NCBI GenBank assembly: GCA_963995525.1
Contig: OZ023209.1
Location: 15,907,908-15,971,907, forward strand
Source of the DNA: Escarpia spicata
Lineage: Eukaryota; Annelida; Polychaeta; Sabellida; Siboglinidae
Length of the DNA stretch: 64,000 nt
Reading direction: 5' to 3'
Under the pieces are notes generated by a model. The model was given only the letters and a program-made list of their open reading frames with translations. It had not been told where the DNA came from and made no database searches. Below, piece after piece: positions 14,825 to 24,489 of this stretch (position 1 is the stretch's first letter; every line of letters begins with the position of its first letter). The translations under genes and the position numbers were made by a program.

Positions 14825-15171
14825 ATCACTCCTGTTCTGATTGACTTTCACTGGCTGCCAATTAAACAGCGCACCGAGTATACGCTACTCCAGCTGACGT
14901 GTTGCAGTTTGCACTGCTCGGTTCCGTCATATCTGACCGAGCTGCTAACATGCCATCAGTCCACTCACATGCTACGCTCTGCCGACTCTCAACTGTTGGA
15001 GGTCCCGCGCTGTAAGCTTTGTACTCAAGATGACACGCCTATGGAACAATCTGCCATTGGTCATGCGTGCTACTGACAGCCTCAATATGTTCAAGAGACA
15101 ATTGACGGCACTTCGTTTTAAACGTGCTGAGCTCTGAACATTTTAATAATTACCTTTAACTTGTTATTATT
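14825..15171 (+). mobile_element. L2-like LINE 3' part, left half (interrupted)
   Basis: Plus-strand reading VLIDFHWLPIKQRTEYTLLQ, then VPSYLTELLTCHQSTHMLRS, the C-terminal region of L2/CR1-like ORF2, then the start of its 3' UTR. The UTR is cut at 15171 by the foldback element and resumes at 16388. Confidence 0.85.
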
Positions 15172-16387
15172 AAGCGAGCGGCAAATCCCAAAAAGTGCTA
15201 ATTTTTGGAGTTGAAATGTCCCTCCCACACACACCCAAATGTTATGTCATTTGAAAGGTCTACATCATCCGGTCTAAACTAGGCCCGTCTTAGAGCAGCC
15301 AAGTGGTGCAGTAAGCGTGAATCCAAGGTCAAACAAGATCACCGTCAAATGATGAATTTTCAAAATTGTGCGCATCTGCAATAGTCTTAACATTGCAATG
15401 GTCGCATATCTACATTACTTAATTACAAGATGGCCAAATAATGTATCTTTGCAAAGCTTATTATCTCCCCGGTCGAAATTTGGTACGATAGGGAGGTGAT
15501 ACCTGATGTAATACGAGTGGAGCTAAGATCAGACAAGGTCACCGAGAAATGATGAACATTCGATTTTGTGCAATTCCTGCACGACTGCCACCTCTCTTCT
15601 TTAACATCCTAACTACATTCTTGGAAAGTTCGTTGACTTTAACGTCATGTTAATACCTAAATGTATGTGTAGTAATAAATAATATGTACATTATATCAAC
15701 AGGAATATATTCAAACAGGCTTACAAAGAATAATTGGGTATGTAAACAAGTTTGGTGATAAACTCATTTGAGACAACCACGTTTTATTAGAGTATCCCAT
15801 ATATTTGTGTGAAAATTCAAAGTTCAAGATCTGACAATACAGACAATACATGTACAAATCGTAACGTATGTGGTAATGTGCAACGGTGTGTACAAGAAGA
15901 TGTCAATAAATTAATGAAACTATGTTGACACAAGTTTGAGTTTCTGACCCTCAAATAACCTTCAAAATCGAGGGTGGCATCCACATACACGTATTTTCGT
16001 ATCCCTTGTGTGATGGATCTAGAATGAATTCCTGCTATTAACAAACATGCAGTTAAAAGTATAACATCAAATGTTGGCTAACTTACTATATGAGAAAGGC
16101 ATAATTTCGAAACTTCATCTTTTGACGTTGACCTTGTGTGATCTTCACTCCACAGTTAGACCACCACTTTACAACTCGGTGACATACCTCATTGTGACGG
16201 GTATACGATACGCTTTCAAATGGCATGACTTGGCCATCTTGTCATTAAGTAAAGTAGATATGCCACCATTGTAATGTTAAGACGATTGCGGAAGCGAACA
16301 ATTACGAAAATTCATCATTTGACGGTAAGGTTGTTTGACCTTGGATTCACGCTTACAACACCACTTGGCGGGTTCTACCGCTCGCCT
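15172..16387. mobile_element. Foldback-type element with long inverted repeats
   Basis: 1216 bp bounded by aagcgagcgg and ccgctcgcct. The left arm (15172 to about 15580) is complementary to the right arm (about 16055-16387). For example gtgaatccaaggtcaaac at about 15316 pairs with gtttgaccttggattcac near 16334, and caagatggccaa with ttggccatcttg. Each arm contains two diverged direct subrepeats around ggtca...tcac.g...aaatgatgaa. No transposase inside; no clear target duplication. Confidence 0.88.
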
Positions 16388-16565
16388 ATATATATTATTA
16401 CTTTTTAACTTGTCGTTTTAAATAATATTAATTGTTTTATTATTGTTATCCTTATCTATTTATTATTGATATTTATTTTAATGTTATTAATAATCAAGAT
16501 GGCTACATTACATAGATTGTAATGCGCCTCTGAATGTTAATCGTTGCCAGATATATGGCGCAGAG
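16388..16565 (+). mobile_element. L2-like LINE 3' UTR and tail, right half
   Basis: AT-rich UTR ending gcgcctctgaatg...atatggcgca, matching the 3' tail of the LINE at 57.1-58.7 kb (gcgcctccgaatgg...tatggcgctata). Continues the element cut at 15171. Confidence 0.75.
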
Positions 16566-16577
16566 AAATGCAGTAAA

Positions 16578-16597
16578 ATTAGTAGTAGTAGTAGTAA

Positions 16598-16629
<32 letters not shown>

Positions 16630-16630
16630 A

Positions 16631-16663
<33 letters not shown>

Positions 16664-16682
16664 CGGTAGCAGCAGCGGCGGC
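16578..16682. repeat. (TAG)n microsatellite
   Basis: About 30 TAG repeats with a few TAA and GCG variants, directly at the LINE tail. Confidence 0.95.
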
Positions 16683-16689
16683 GGCAGTA

Positions 16690-17130
16690 TCATCATATAG
16701 CCTGTTTTGTTGTGTTATGGATATCTAAGGAAACCGTGCTACAATGTTTTGAAAAAATGTGACCTTCTTGTTAAGGGTAATGTCAACGTCACATATCACA
16801 CTTATCAAAACCCTTTGAGGCCAATTGGTTAAATAATGTCATATTATAAAATCATTCTGAAAGTGTTGTGAAATGAAAGAGAGGGTGACATTGCTCCGGT
16901 ATTTTCTGAAAATACTCGCTTTAGTCCTACTATATCTTTTAGAATAAAATATAGAGAACAACACCAAGTTCGACTAAAAAGCTGCCTTATCTGCCGGCCT
17001 ATCACGGAGGTTCAGGGCAAGAACGTGTACGTATTTGTTTTGCTGCCTGAGCTGCTGGTATATGTTAAAATGGCTCCACGTTAAGCGGTTCAGGGACTCA
17101 ATATACTGGTAGGCTAATAACTTGTGAATC
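16690..17130. other. No gene seen
   Basis: Unclassified sequence between the LINE tail and the gypsy element. No 5' LTR or primer-binding site recognised. Confidence 0.35.
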
Positions 17131-17200
17131 GTAAATTAGAAAACTGTTAGAACATTGTGAATTTGGAGAAAATCTGGGAGAATCCCTGCGAGACCGATTT

Positions 17201-19660
17201 GTGTGTGGCCTGATAAACGAACATATACAAAAGAGATTGTTGTCAGAAATAACACTGACTTTTGGTCGTGCGGTGGAGATTTCAGTGGCCATTGAAACAG
17301 CTACAAGGGATGCTGCTGAACTGGGGCATTACAGAAATGGTACGGCTGTACACAAAGTCCATGTCAAGCCAAAAAGAAGACAATACAGCAAACCATGTTA
17401 TCGATGTGCACGGTCGGGCCACACCCCGGAAGACTGCAAATTCAAAGAGGCACAGTGTCATAAATGCAAAAAGAAAGGACATATCAAGCCAGCGTGCCGT
17501 GCCAATACATTTGGAAACCAATGTTGCCAGGGTAAAGATGCATCGCGTGGTAGTACGGGTGGTAAACTCACAGGTTCCCAACATGTACACGTGATTGAAG
17601 ATGTATATGACAGTGATGCTGAGAATGTAGCTGCTCTGGAAATACATACCATGGACCGATCGCCTGATACCAGAATTATTTGGGTAAATCCTAAGGTAAA
17701 TGGTAAACCATTACAAATGGAACTCGATACAGGCTCGGCAGTGTCGGTGATAAACAAGCAACAGTTTGATGAGTACTTTCCCGAAGTAAAGACACAACAC
17801 ACTTCGGTGGTCTTAAAGACCTATTCTGGCGAAGAAATTGCTCCACTCGGCATGGTACATGTCGATGTAGAGTACAATGGACAGCAACAAAACTTGCCAT
17901 TATATGTGGTGAGAAAGGGAGGACTTGCATTGTTTGGGCGCCAGTGGCTTAACAGGATTAAGCTAGACTGGAAGTCCATCAAACACATGACTGCAACGAA
18001 GCATACAGGGAGTATGCGGGAACAACTGGATGCACTTAAGTTGGAGTTTAAGGAAGTCTTTCAAGCCGGACTTGGAGCCATCCAAGGACCCAAGGCGAAA
18101 CTCCATCTCAAGGAGGGGGCAACTCCAAAATTTCACAAGGCCAGACAAGTACCCTATTCACTACGCCCGAAAGTTGAAGCAGAACTTGAGAAACTAGAGA
18201 AAGAAGGAATCATCACAAAAGTTTATTGGAGTGAATGGGCAACTCCAATCGTGCCTGTACCTAAGTCAAACGGATCGGTAAGAATATGCGGTGATTTCAA
18301 GGTCACCATAAATCCGGAACTGAAAGTGGATCACTATCCGTTACCCCGGATTGAGGATGTCTTCGCAAATCTCAGTGCAGGTGAGAAATTCACAAAGATT
18401 GATCTCCGTCAAGCTTACCTGCAACTCGAAATGGAGGAGGAGTCAAAGAAGTACCTGACTATCAACACGCACAAAGGACTATTTCGATACAACCGACTGT
18501 TATTTGGCGTCGCATCTGCACCTGCAATCTGGCAAAGAACAATTGACCAGATACTACAGGACATTCCAGGAACACAAGTTATTCTGGATGACATCATCAT
18601 CACTGGGAAGACTGACCAGGAGCACCTAGCGAATGTGCGCCGAGTCCTCGAACGTCTACGCGATTACAATCTCAGGGCTGAAATAACGAAATGTGAATTC
18701 TTCAAGGACGAAATTACATACTGCGGACACAGAATCGACAAAGAGGGACTCCACAAAATGCCTGAGAAGATCGATGCTGTAGTCAATGCACCCAGACCGG
18801 AGAATGTATCTCAGCTAAGGGCATACCTAGGCCTGCTTAACTACTATCACCGGTTTCTGCCAAATCTGTCCACAGTAGTATGGCCACTAAACCAGATGTT
18901 GGAGAAAGGCAGGAAATGGCGATGGACTGTACAGTGCGAGAAGGCATTTTCGGAAACAAAGCACATGATAAGCTCCGATCAAGTGTTGACACACTACGAC
19001 CCGCAGTTGCCAATAAAGTTGGAATGTGACACATCAGGTTACGGAATTGGCGCAGTCTTGTCTCACACAATGGCAGATGGAACTGACAGACCAGTCGGAT
19101 TCGTATCACGTTCACTGACATCGGCAGAACGTAACTATGCCCAAATTGACAAGGAAGCACTTGCGTTGATTTGGGGAGTGAAGAAATTCCACTCATATCT
19201 ATATGGTCGCCGCTTCACATTAGTGACGGATCATCAGCCTTTTCTATCAATTCTCAGTCCAAGCAAGGGAGTACCGACGATGACATCTGCAAGACTTCAG
19301 CGCTACGCATTGTTCTTGTCTGGAATGGACTATGAAATAAAGTTTCGGAATACTTCCAGTCATGCGAACGCTGATGCGTCATCACGTCTTCCTATAAAGG
19401 AAACCTACGACCAGGATGAAGAGGTCATTGATCCTGTGGAAGCCTTCCACATATCTCAGGTGGACGCAGTTCCAGTGTCTAGTGCTCAAGTGAGACTTGA
19501 AACCCAAAACGACCAAATTCTGGCGAAAGTATATACTCTAACCAAGGATGGTTGGGTCTACACAGGTGACAAGGAAATCGCTCCTTACTACACGCGACGG
19601 AATGAACTTTCCCTGTCAGAAGGATGTCTGATGTGGAGAATCAGAGTAATATACCATTGA
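17201..19660 (+). CDS. Gypsy gag-pol polyprotein fragment (819 aa)
   Basis: Two CCHC zinc knuckles at residues 66-79 (CYRCARSGHTPEDC) and 86-99 (CHKCKKKGHIKPAC). Retropepsin DTGS at 176-179. RT from about 320 with KIDLRQAYLQLE and catalytic ILDDIIITG at 461-469; the usual Tyr before LDD is Ile. RNase H has D610, E652 and D677 in LECDTSGYG, IDKEALAL and LVTDHQPF, then SHANADASSRLP. The frame is open upstream of the ATG to about 17141, so the real protein began earlier and this ATG is internal. It ends by a frameshift near 19650 at the start of integrase. Confidence 0.95.
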   Translation: MCGLINEHIQKRLLSEITLTFGRAVEISVAIETATRDAAELGHYRNGTAVHKVHVKPKRRQYSKPCYRCARSGHTPEDCKFKEAQCHKCKKKGHIKPACRANTFGNQCCQGKDASRGSTGGKLTGSQHVHVIEDVYDSDAENVAALEIHTMDRSPDTRIIWVNPKVNGKPLQMELDTGSAVSVINKQQFDEYFPEVKTQHTSVVLKTYSGEEIAPLGMVHVDVEYNGQQQNLPLYVVRKGGLALFGRQWLNRIKLDWKSIKHMTATKHTGSMREQLDALKLEFKEVFQAGLGAIQGPKAKLHLKEGATPKFHKARQVPYSLRPKVEAELEKLEKEGIITKVYWSEWATPIVPVPKSNGSVRICGDFKVTINPELKVDHYPLPRIEDVFANLSAGEKFTKIDLRQAYLQLEMEEESKKYLTINTHKGLFRYNRLLFGVASAPAIWQRTIDQILQDIPGTQVILDDIIITGKTDQEHLANVRRVLERLRDYNLRAEITKCEFFKDEITYCGHRIDKEGLHKMPEKIDAVVNAPRPENVSQLRAYLGLLNYYHRFLPNLSTVVWPLNQMLEKGRKWRWTVQCEKAFSETKHMISSDQVLTHYDPQLPIKLECDTSGYGIGAVLSHTMADGTDRPVGFVSRSLTSAERNYAQIDKEALALIWGVKKFHSYLYGRRFTLVTDHQPFLSILSPSKGVPTMTSARLQRYALFLSGMDYEIKFRNTSSHANADASSRLPIKETYDQDEEVIDPVEAFHISQVDAVPVSSAQVRLETQNDQILAKVYTLTKDGWVYTGDKEIAPYYTRRNELSLSEGCLMWRIRVIYH

Positions 19661-20192
19661 AACTTCGCCCGCAGGTTCTACACTTGCTACACGAAGGACA
19701 TCTGGGAGTAGTCAAAATGAAATCCTTGGCCAGAAGTCATGTTTCGTGGCCAGGAATTGACCATGATCTTGAAAAGATGTCACAAGCAATTCGTTCAACG
19801 GTTCAACATCGTGAACTCGCAGTAGGGTAATCCGTAGCAGTTCGCGACTATCGTGGGAACAACAAATGGGTTTCCGGTACAATCGTGTTGCGTACTGGTC
19901 CGGTGTCATACCAGGTCGAGATAACACCAGATATCGTCTGGTGACGACACATTGAACAAATTCGTGATGCCGAGTCTACAATCAAGTCTCCGATTCCAGT
20001 GCCGGAAGCCGTGGTTGTGTTTCCCAGTGGCGATCCTTCGCCATCCGTTCTCGCTGAAGTAGAGAAGAAATGTGACTCAACACCACAACCCAGCGAAACA
20101 CGTGTGAAACCATCCACTTCAATGTCTTCGCCCGTGAGAGAAAAACGTTATCCTTCGCGAATGCGCAAGGCACCGCAGAAGCTGGATTTATA
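19655..20192 (+). pseudogene. Gypsy integrase remnant with internal deletion
   Basis: Continues gag-pol in another frame: LHEGHLGVVKMKSLARSHVS is the His-His half of the integrase zinc-binding domain. At about 19785 it jumps to the C-terminal part, VAVRDYRGNNKWVSGTIVLR and RYPSRMRKAPQKLDL, skipping the Cys-Cys pair and the whole catalytic core. Two in-frame stops (19828-19830 and about 19942). Confidence 0.85.
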
Positions 20193-20528
20193 AGTTGTGA
20201 CTCAGAGTACACGTAACTGTTGAAGTTTTTAGACTTCTTGTTAATTGAGATAATTCGAAGACTTGCTTTAATTTAATATCCATTACCTTTCAATTGTACT
20301 CGGACTCAATGAGAGTGAACAGATACCAAGTGGAACATTACTTGTTACTAACATTCACATTAATGACGCTGACTAACTCAGAACTAGGAGAGTAATTGTA
20401 CTAGATCATGACTACTGTTATTTTTCTAGAACGGACAAAGTTATTTTCCTTGCTGTTAGAACTTTGCTATGTTTGCTTCAAAATGTAAAAAATATCTCCA
20501 GTAGGGATTACTAAACTAATTGGGGAGA

Positions 20529-20689
20529 TGTTGTGAATTTAGAACTACATGTTGATGCGCAATTACTATTGTTTTGTATCGGCATAATGATCCATAATTG
20601 GATACAATAAAAAGTAGTTCCTGTTCCGCCATCTTATGGTTATGTCGTGTTTTGTAAATATATAGTGTATTTAGACGAAATACGCTACA
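20529..20689 (+). repeat. Putative gypsy 3' LTR
   Basis: Follows a purine-rich tract (ttggggaga), starts TGTTGTGAATT, ends GCTACA and contains an AATAAA at about 20605. With no 5' LTR to compare, the boundaries are inferred from TG...CA ends. Confidence 0.5.
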
Positions 20690-21032
20690 CGTTTCGTGTT
20701 CGATGTTTTGGTAATATATATATATATATAGTACATGGGAAGTAGCACCACCAGTCTCCAGACAATGTCTCGTTGTTCTCGTCGTATATTTCCCATGCTA
20801 ATCCTGTGCACATACCAGCGACTTGGTGTAAACCATCTGGCGTAGCACAATTCTTAAGTGATATATTTGTAGCCAAATCAGTTTCAAACGCTTCCACTAC
20901 ATTGTAACTGATGGAATGGCCGAAACGGTTGATGACTTCCAGTAATGTTCTGCTACCTGCCATACTCCTAAATCCCAGTCCATACATAGGTGTTTGGACC
21001 CTTCTAATCGCCCCCCAAGTAGTTGCGAACAC
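20685..21032 (-). mobile_element. Fragment of a recurrent invertebrate repeat protein (N-terminal module)
   Basis: Minus-strand reading VQTPMYGLGFRSMAGSRTLL, INRFGHSISYNVVEAFETDL, then IYDENNETLSG. The pattern (TPKH.GL....TRS..L...N..GH.ISY...) is one I recall from multicopy uncharacterised proteins of many invertebrate genomes. It lies opposite in orientation to the related pieces at 22.2-24.4 kb. Confidence 0.6.
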
Positions 21033-21039
21033 GACATCA

Positions 21040-22235
21040 TCTGACGTTCACTTTACGTCATATAAGTCTTTCGCTTGAAGACGACTCGCTGGAACCGGTG
21101 CATAACACTTTTGGAGAAATCTAGCAGCTCTGGTGGTGTCTCACGTCAAGGCCTCTGCTGTTATAGCATGTTGTAACTGCTGCTGTGTACTGTACAGAGC
21201 CAAACAAATGATTAGAGATGAAATTCTGCCTCTTCTGCCGATTTCTCATCGAATGAAATCCACCTTACGGCACGTTCCTCACTTATACGATCAGTCACTG
21301 CTTGTTTCTATATTTGAATGTTTTCAGCTGAGTAGGACATTGTTTCATAATGTTCTCGCACCACGTTTGGGCTGGATATGTAGATTCAACCATTGTCATG
21401 TTTTCCATAATTATTATTATATCGATTGTACAGAGAAGTCATCAGTTCAGCCCCATGGTTTTCAATAAATGTATTATTTAGGGCTACAAATACTGCAGTA
21501 TGTAACTTTGCCTTTCTTTATATTTCCTCGATTGCGGTTCGTGCCCTTTTAATGTGTGTCTTCTACGTGAATGGTAATATTTAATCTACGTGAATGGTAA
21601 CATTTAACTCTTTTGCTTTGGTCTAATGCTGCAATTCGTGTATGCATAACTTCATAGTGTAATATCTCTGATGCTTGCTTGATGGTGTCTTTTTCCATCT
21701 CACAGCTTCCCAGACATTCACGTTTGGCGTTTCCAAGAGATTTACATGCAGTCTTACAAAACACACATTTTGTTGCAAATACGCTGTAGATCTGGTTTGG
21801 GGGGGGGGGTCGATAGAGAACCGTAAGTTTTAGTCAGGGGTCTTATCCTCAAAAAGACCACAATTGTTCATATAGTTCCACAAGCATCGTTTGTGGGCCA
21901 ACGTTAGATTTGGCCATGACCTATAATTTTTCGTGGGAGTCAAGCTGGGCTCCCGCTATGGCGGCCATATTGGACAAATCCTGTCGAGCACGGAGAATCC
22001 ATTTTCGGTGTTATATTTACGATTTCAGGTCGAGATCACATGCTAAGGTTCCAACCATGTTATTAACACTTTATCATGATGGTCATGTCAATGTATTGCA
22101 ATAATAAATAAAGATATGATATATGTTTTGCAAATTGAAGACCCATAGTGAAAAATGTACCTTAGTCACATTTCGGCGGAAACTGAATTAGGCATACCAG
22201 CATGCAGTACTATCGTGCAGCCATTGATATACTCA
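21040..22235. other. No gene seen
   Basis: Unclassified sequence with a G11 run near 21800 and a segment at about 21950-21990 (ggcggccatattggacaaat) resembling one at 25100, suggesting a dispersed repeat. Confidence 0.35.
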
Positions 22236-24015
22236 TTGGTCTTGGCAAATGTTTTGAGCTATTGATGTGCCGCTTTGGGCGCTCTTTGAGAGAGGGTGAC
22301 TTCCATGTGTCCGATGAGCTTTGTGCGTGGTTCTTTGTCCTGGACAACTCCAACAACGCCCGATAATTACCGATTCACGTCAGAGACATGGTCTAGCTCG
22401 CTGTGAAACATTCAGTGATCTATGCGGAGTACCTCAAGGGAAATTTCACGGTCCAAGAATACGAGCACAAGTTCAATCTGATGATAAAAGATCAATCCAC
22501 GAGTAGATGAACAAAATACTCCAAGGCAATGATGACCTGTATGATCACACCGACGCCATAGTATTGTACATATTGGTACAGATTGTGTCAGAACGGTTGA
22601 AGAGTTCGAGAATGTTCACAAACTTATGGCAGCAACAACTATTCACCGCGAAAAGGCAGCTACCCTGCAGTCTAAGTTTCTGAATGACGTGCAGTCTTTT
22701 ACGAAGGCGGTGACCGGAATGAGCAATCCCCTCCTAGCCACATGTCATGAGCTCGTCGCTCTTGATAAACATGTCGTGATGGAACATGAAGTAGCCGTGA
22801 CTCTGTCCTAAATCCATGATGTTGGCCAGGCCCTTCGCGAAGTATACGTAAAGACACGGCTAAACAAGGTGACGGTTTCTCTGCCAGACTCAATAAAGAG
22901 AAACATGTTTACTTTCATCAAACATCCCGACTCCCGCAAGAAGGAAAGCAAAGTCGGGACACTGAAACTAAATACCATGCTTGTCACCCAACTCTTCCTT
23001 TCTCTTTAATGATCTCCCGACGTGGATATGGCCGAATGCTTCAAATTCGAGAATCAGCGAGAGCCTCCTTTTCTATCAGACTGAAGTTCGGAGCTTGGAC
23101 CAAATGGGACATCCTTGTGTGCATCAACGCGCCAACCGGCCGCGCCAATCCAGCCAGACAAGCAACAGTTCAAGTGTTTGACATGGTTGTCGTCATCCGT
23201 ATGGTGCATCCGACCAGAGCGACAACATTCGCTGAATATGTACACCTACACATTGTGCCTTTCCTGACCGCCACGGTTCAACGCATCGACGCAGTCTTGG
23301 ACACCTATTCTGAACAAAGCCTGAAATCACAACAATCGTACTTGAAAAATTGGAAAACAAAAAGGAGCTATTTTCATGTGTCAATAAACAGTTGGCCAAG
23401 ACTGACATAGATGGAAGACCCCTCTTCAGCACCGAGTCTGAGATGGAGCTCTCCAACAAGACGTTCCATGTGTCAGTACTCCAGCCCTGTAACCGTGCAG
23501 AGACAGCTATACGTATCATCCTGCGTTTAGTTCATGCCTCGTCTCAGGGTCATGAGAAACCATTCGTGCGCACTGTCGACAACAACATGGTTATTCTTGC
23601 TGTCGCTTTCTTTGGACAGCTTGACCATTCAGAGTTTTGGATTGGCTTTGGTAGCTGCAAAATTACCAATATATCCAGGTGAACAGCATCCACTCCAAGC
23701 TCTGGTCATCGAGGTCGTTGGTTCTACCCCTCTCTCGCGTCATAATTGGCTGCGATACGACCTATCAGTTTCTCGACTGCGGCAAGAAGACGACGTGGAC
23801 TGCATCGAACATTACACCATGCCTTATAGAGACGATGATGACGCTGACCAAAGATCCGGAGTCCTTCACTCTGCAATATGTTCAATCGTATGTATAATAA
23901 TCAAGAGATTATTGTGTTTGTGTACAGCAAGACGTGTGGTTCTGCAAATGTCAACGATGCTAGGTATAATCTCTTCTCCAATGGCAGTCGTTCGCTCGAT
24001 AATTTGCCGCCGACC

Positions 24016-24019
<4 letters not shown>

Positions 24020-24085
<66 letters not shown>
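24020..24085. repeat. (CT)n microsatellite at gap edge
   Basis: At least 33 CT repeats running into the N gap; the gap probably exists because of this tract. Confidence 0.95.
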
Positions 24086-24285
24086 NNNNNNNNNNNNNNN
24101 NNNNNNNNNNNNNNNNNNNNNNNNNNNNNNNNNNNNNNNNNNNNNNNNNNNNNNNNNNNNNNNNNNNNNNNNNNNNNNNNNNNNNNNNNNNNNNNNNNNN
24201 NNNNNNNNNNNNNNNNNNNNNNNNNNNNNNNNNNNNNNNNNNNNNNNNNNNNNNNNNNNNNNNNNNNNNNNNNNNNNNNNNNNNN
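24086..24285. other. Assembly gap, 200 N
   Basis: Exactly 200 N, probably a placeholder length. The missing part of the CXC repeat protein lies here. Confidence 1.
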
Positions 24286-24414
24286 CTGCACAAAAGCGTG
24301 CAAGGCGAATTGCAAGTGCTGCAGGGCAGGTCTTCGTTGCAAGGTACTGTGCAAATGCGACGGTGGCTGTATAAAAATTATGACAAATATGCGAAGCATT
24401 GAACCACTACTAAT

Positions 24415-24486
24415 AGATGGATGGATGGATGGATGGATGGATGGATGGATGGATGGATGGATGGATGGATGGATGGATGGATGGAT
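24415..24486. repeat. (GGAT)n microsatellite
   Basis: About 18 perfect ATGG repeats, just after the CXC segment. Confidence 0.97.
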
Positions 24487-24489
24487 TAA

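Larger units (their letters stand above)
17135..20689 (+). mobile_element. Ty3/gypsy LTR retrotransposon, 5'-truncated, integrase core deleted
   Basis: Contains the 3' part of gag, protease, reverse transcriptase, RNase H, the start and end of integrase, and a likely 3' LTR (20529-20689). The 5' LTR and most of gag are missing. The single gag-pol ORF is uninterrupted for 819 codons, so the copy is young, but loss of the integrase catalytic core makes it non-autonomous. Neighbouring repeats are far more decayed. Confidence 0.95.
22240..24402 (+). mobile_element. Decayed CXC-domain repeat protein ORF, interrupted by assembly gap
   Basis: Plus-strand pieces in shifting frames: NSNYARWLPIHVRDM-like (22330-22400), FLNDVQSFTKAVTGMSNP (~22680), ETAIRIILRLVHASSQGHEK and VDNNMVILAVAFFGQL (23500-23620), IIGCDTTYQFLDCGKKTTWT (~23740), SLDNLPPTQ (~24000). 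After the gap: [20 protein letters not shown] and CKCDGGC (24286-24370), a Tesmin/TSO1-like CXC zinc-binding pattern. This order (EADTR..., GCDTT..., CXC) is that of a widespread uncharacterised metazoan repeat protein I remember; its transposon class is unknown to me. Confidence 0.75.

Noticed and set aside
16508..16728. Poly-Leu and poly-Val ORFs
   Set aside because: Translations of the (TAG)n microsatellite.
21549..21764. 71-aa minus ORF with several cysteines
   Set aside because: Cysteine spacing fits no family I know and there are no supporting exons.
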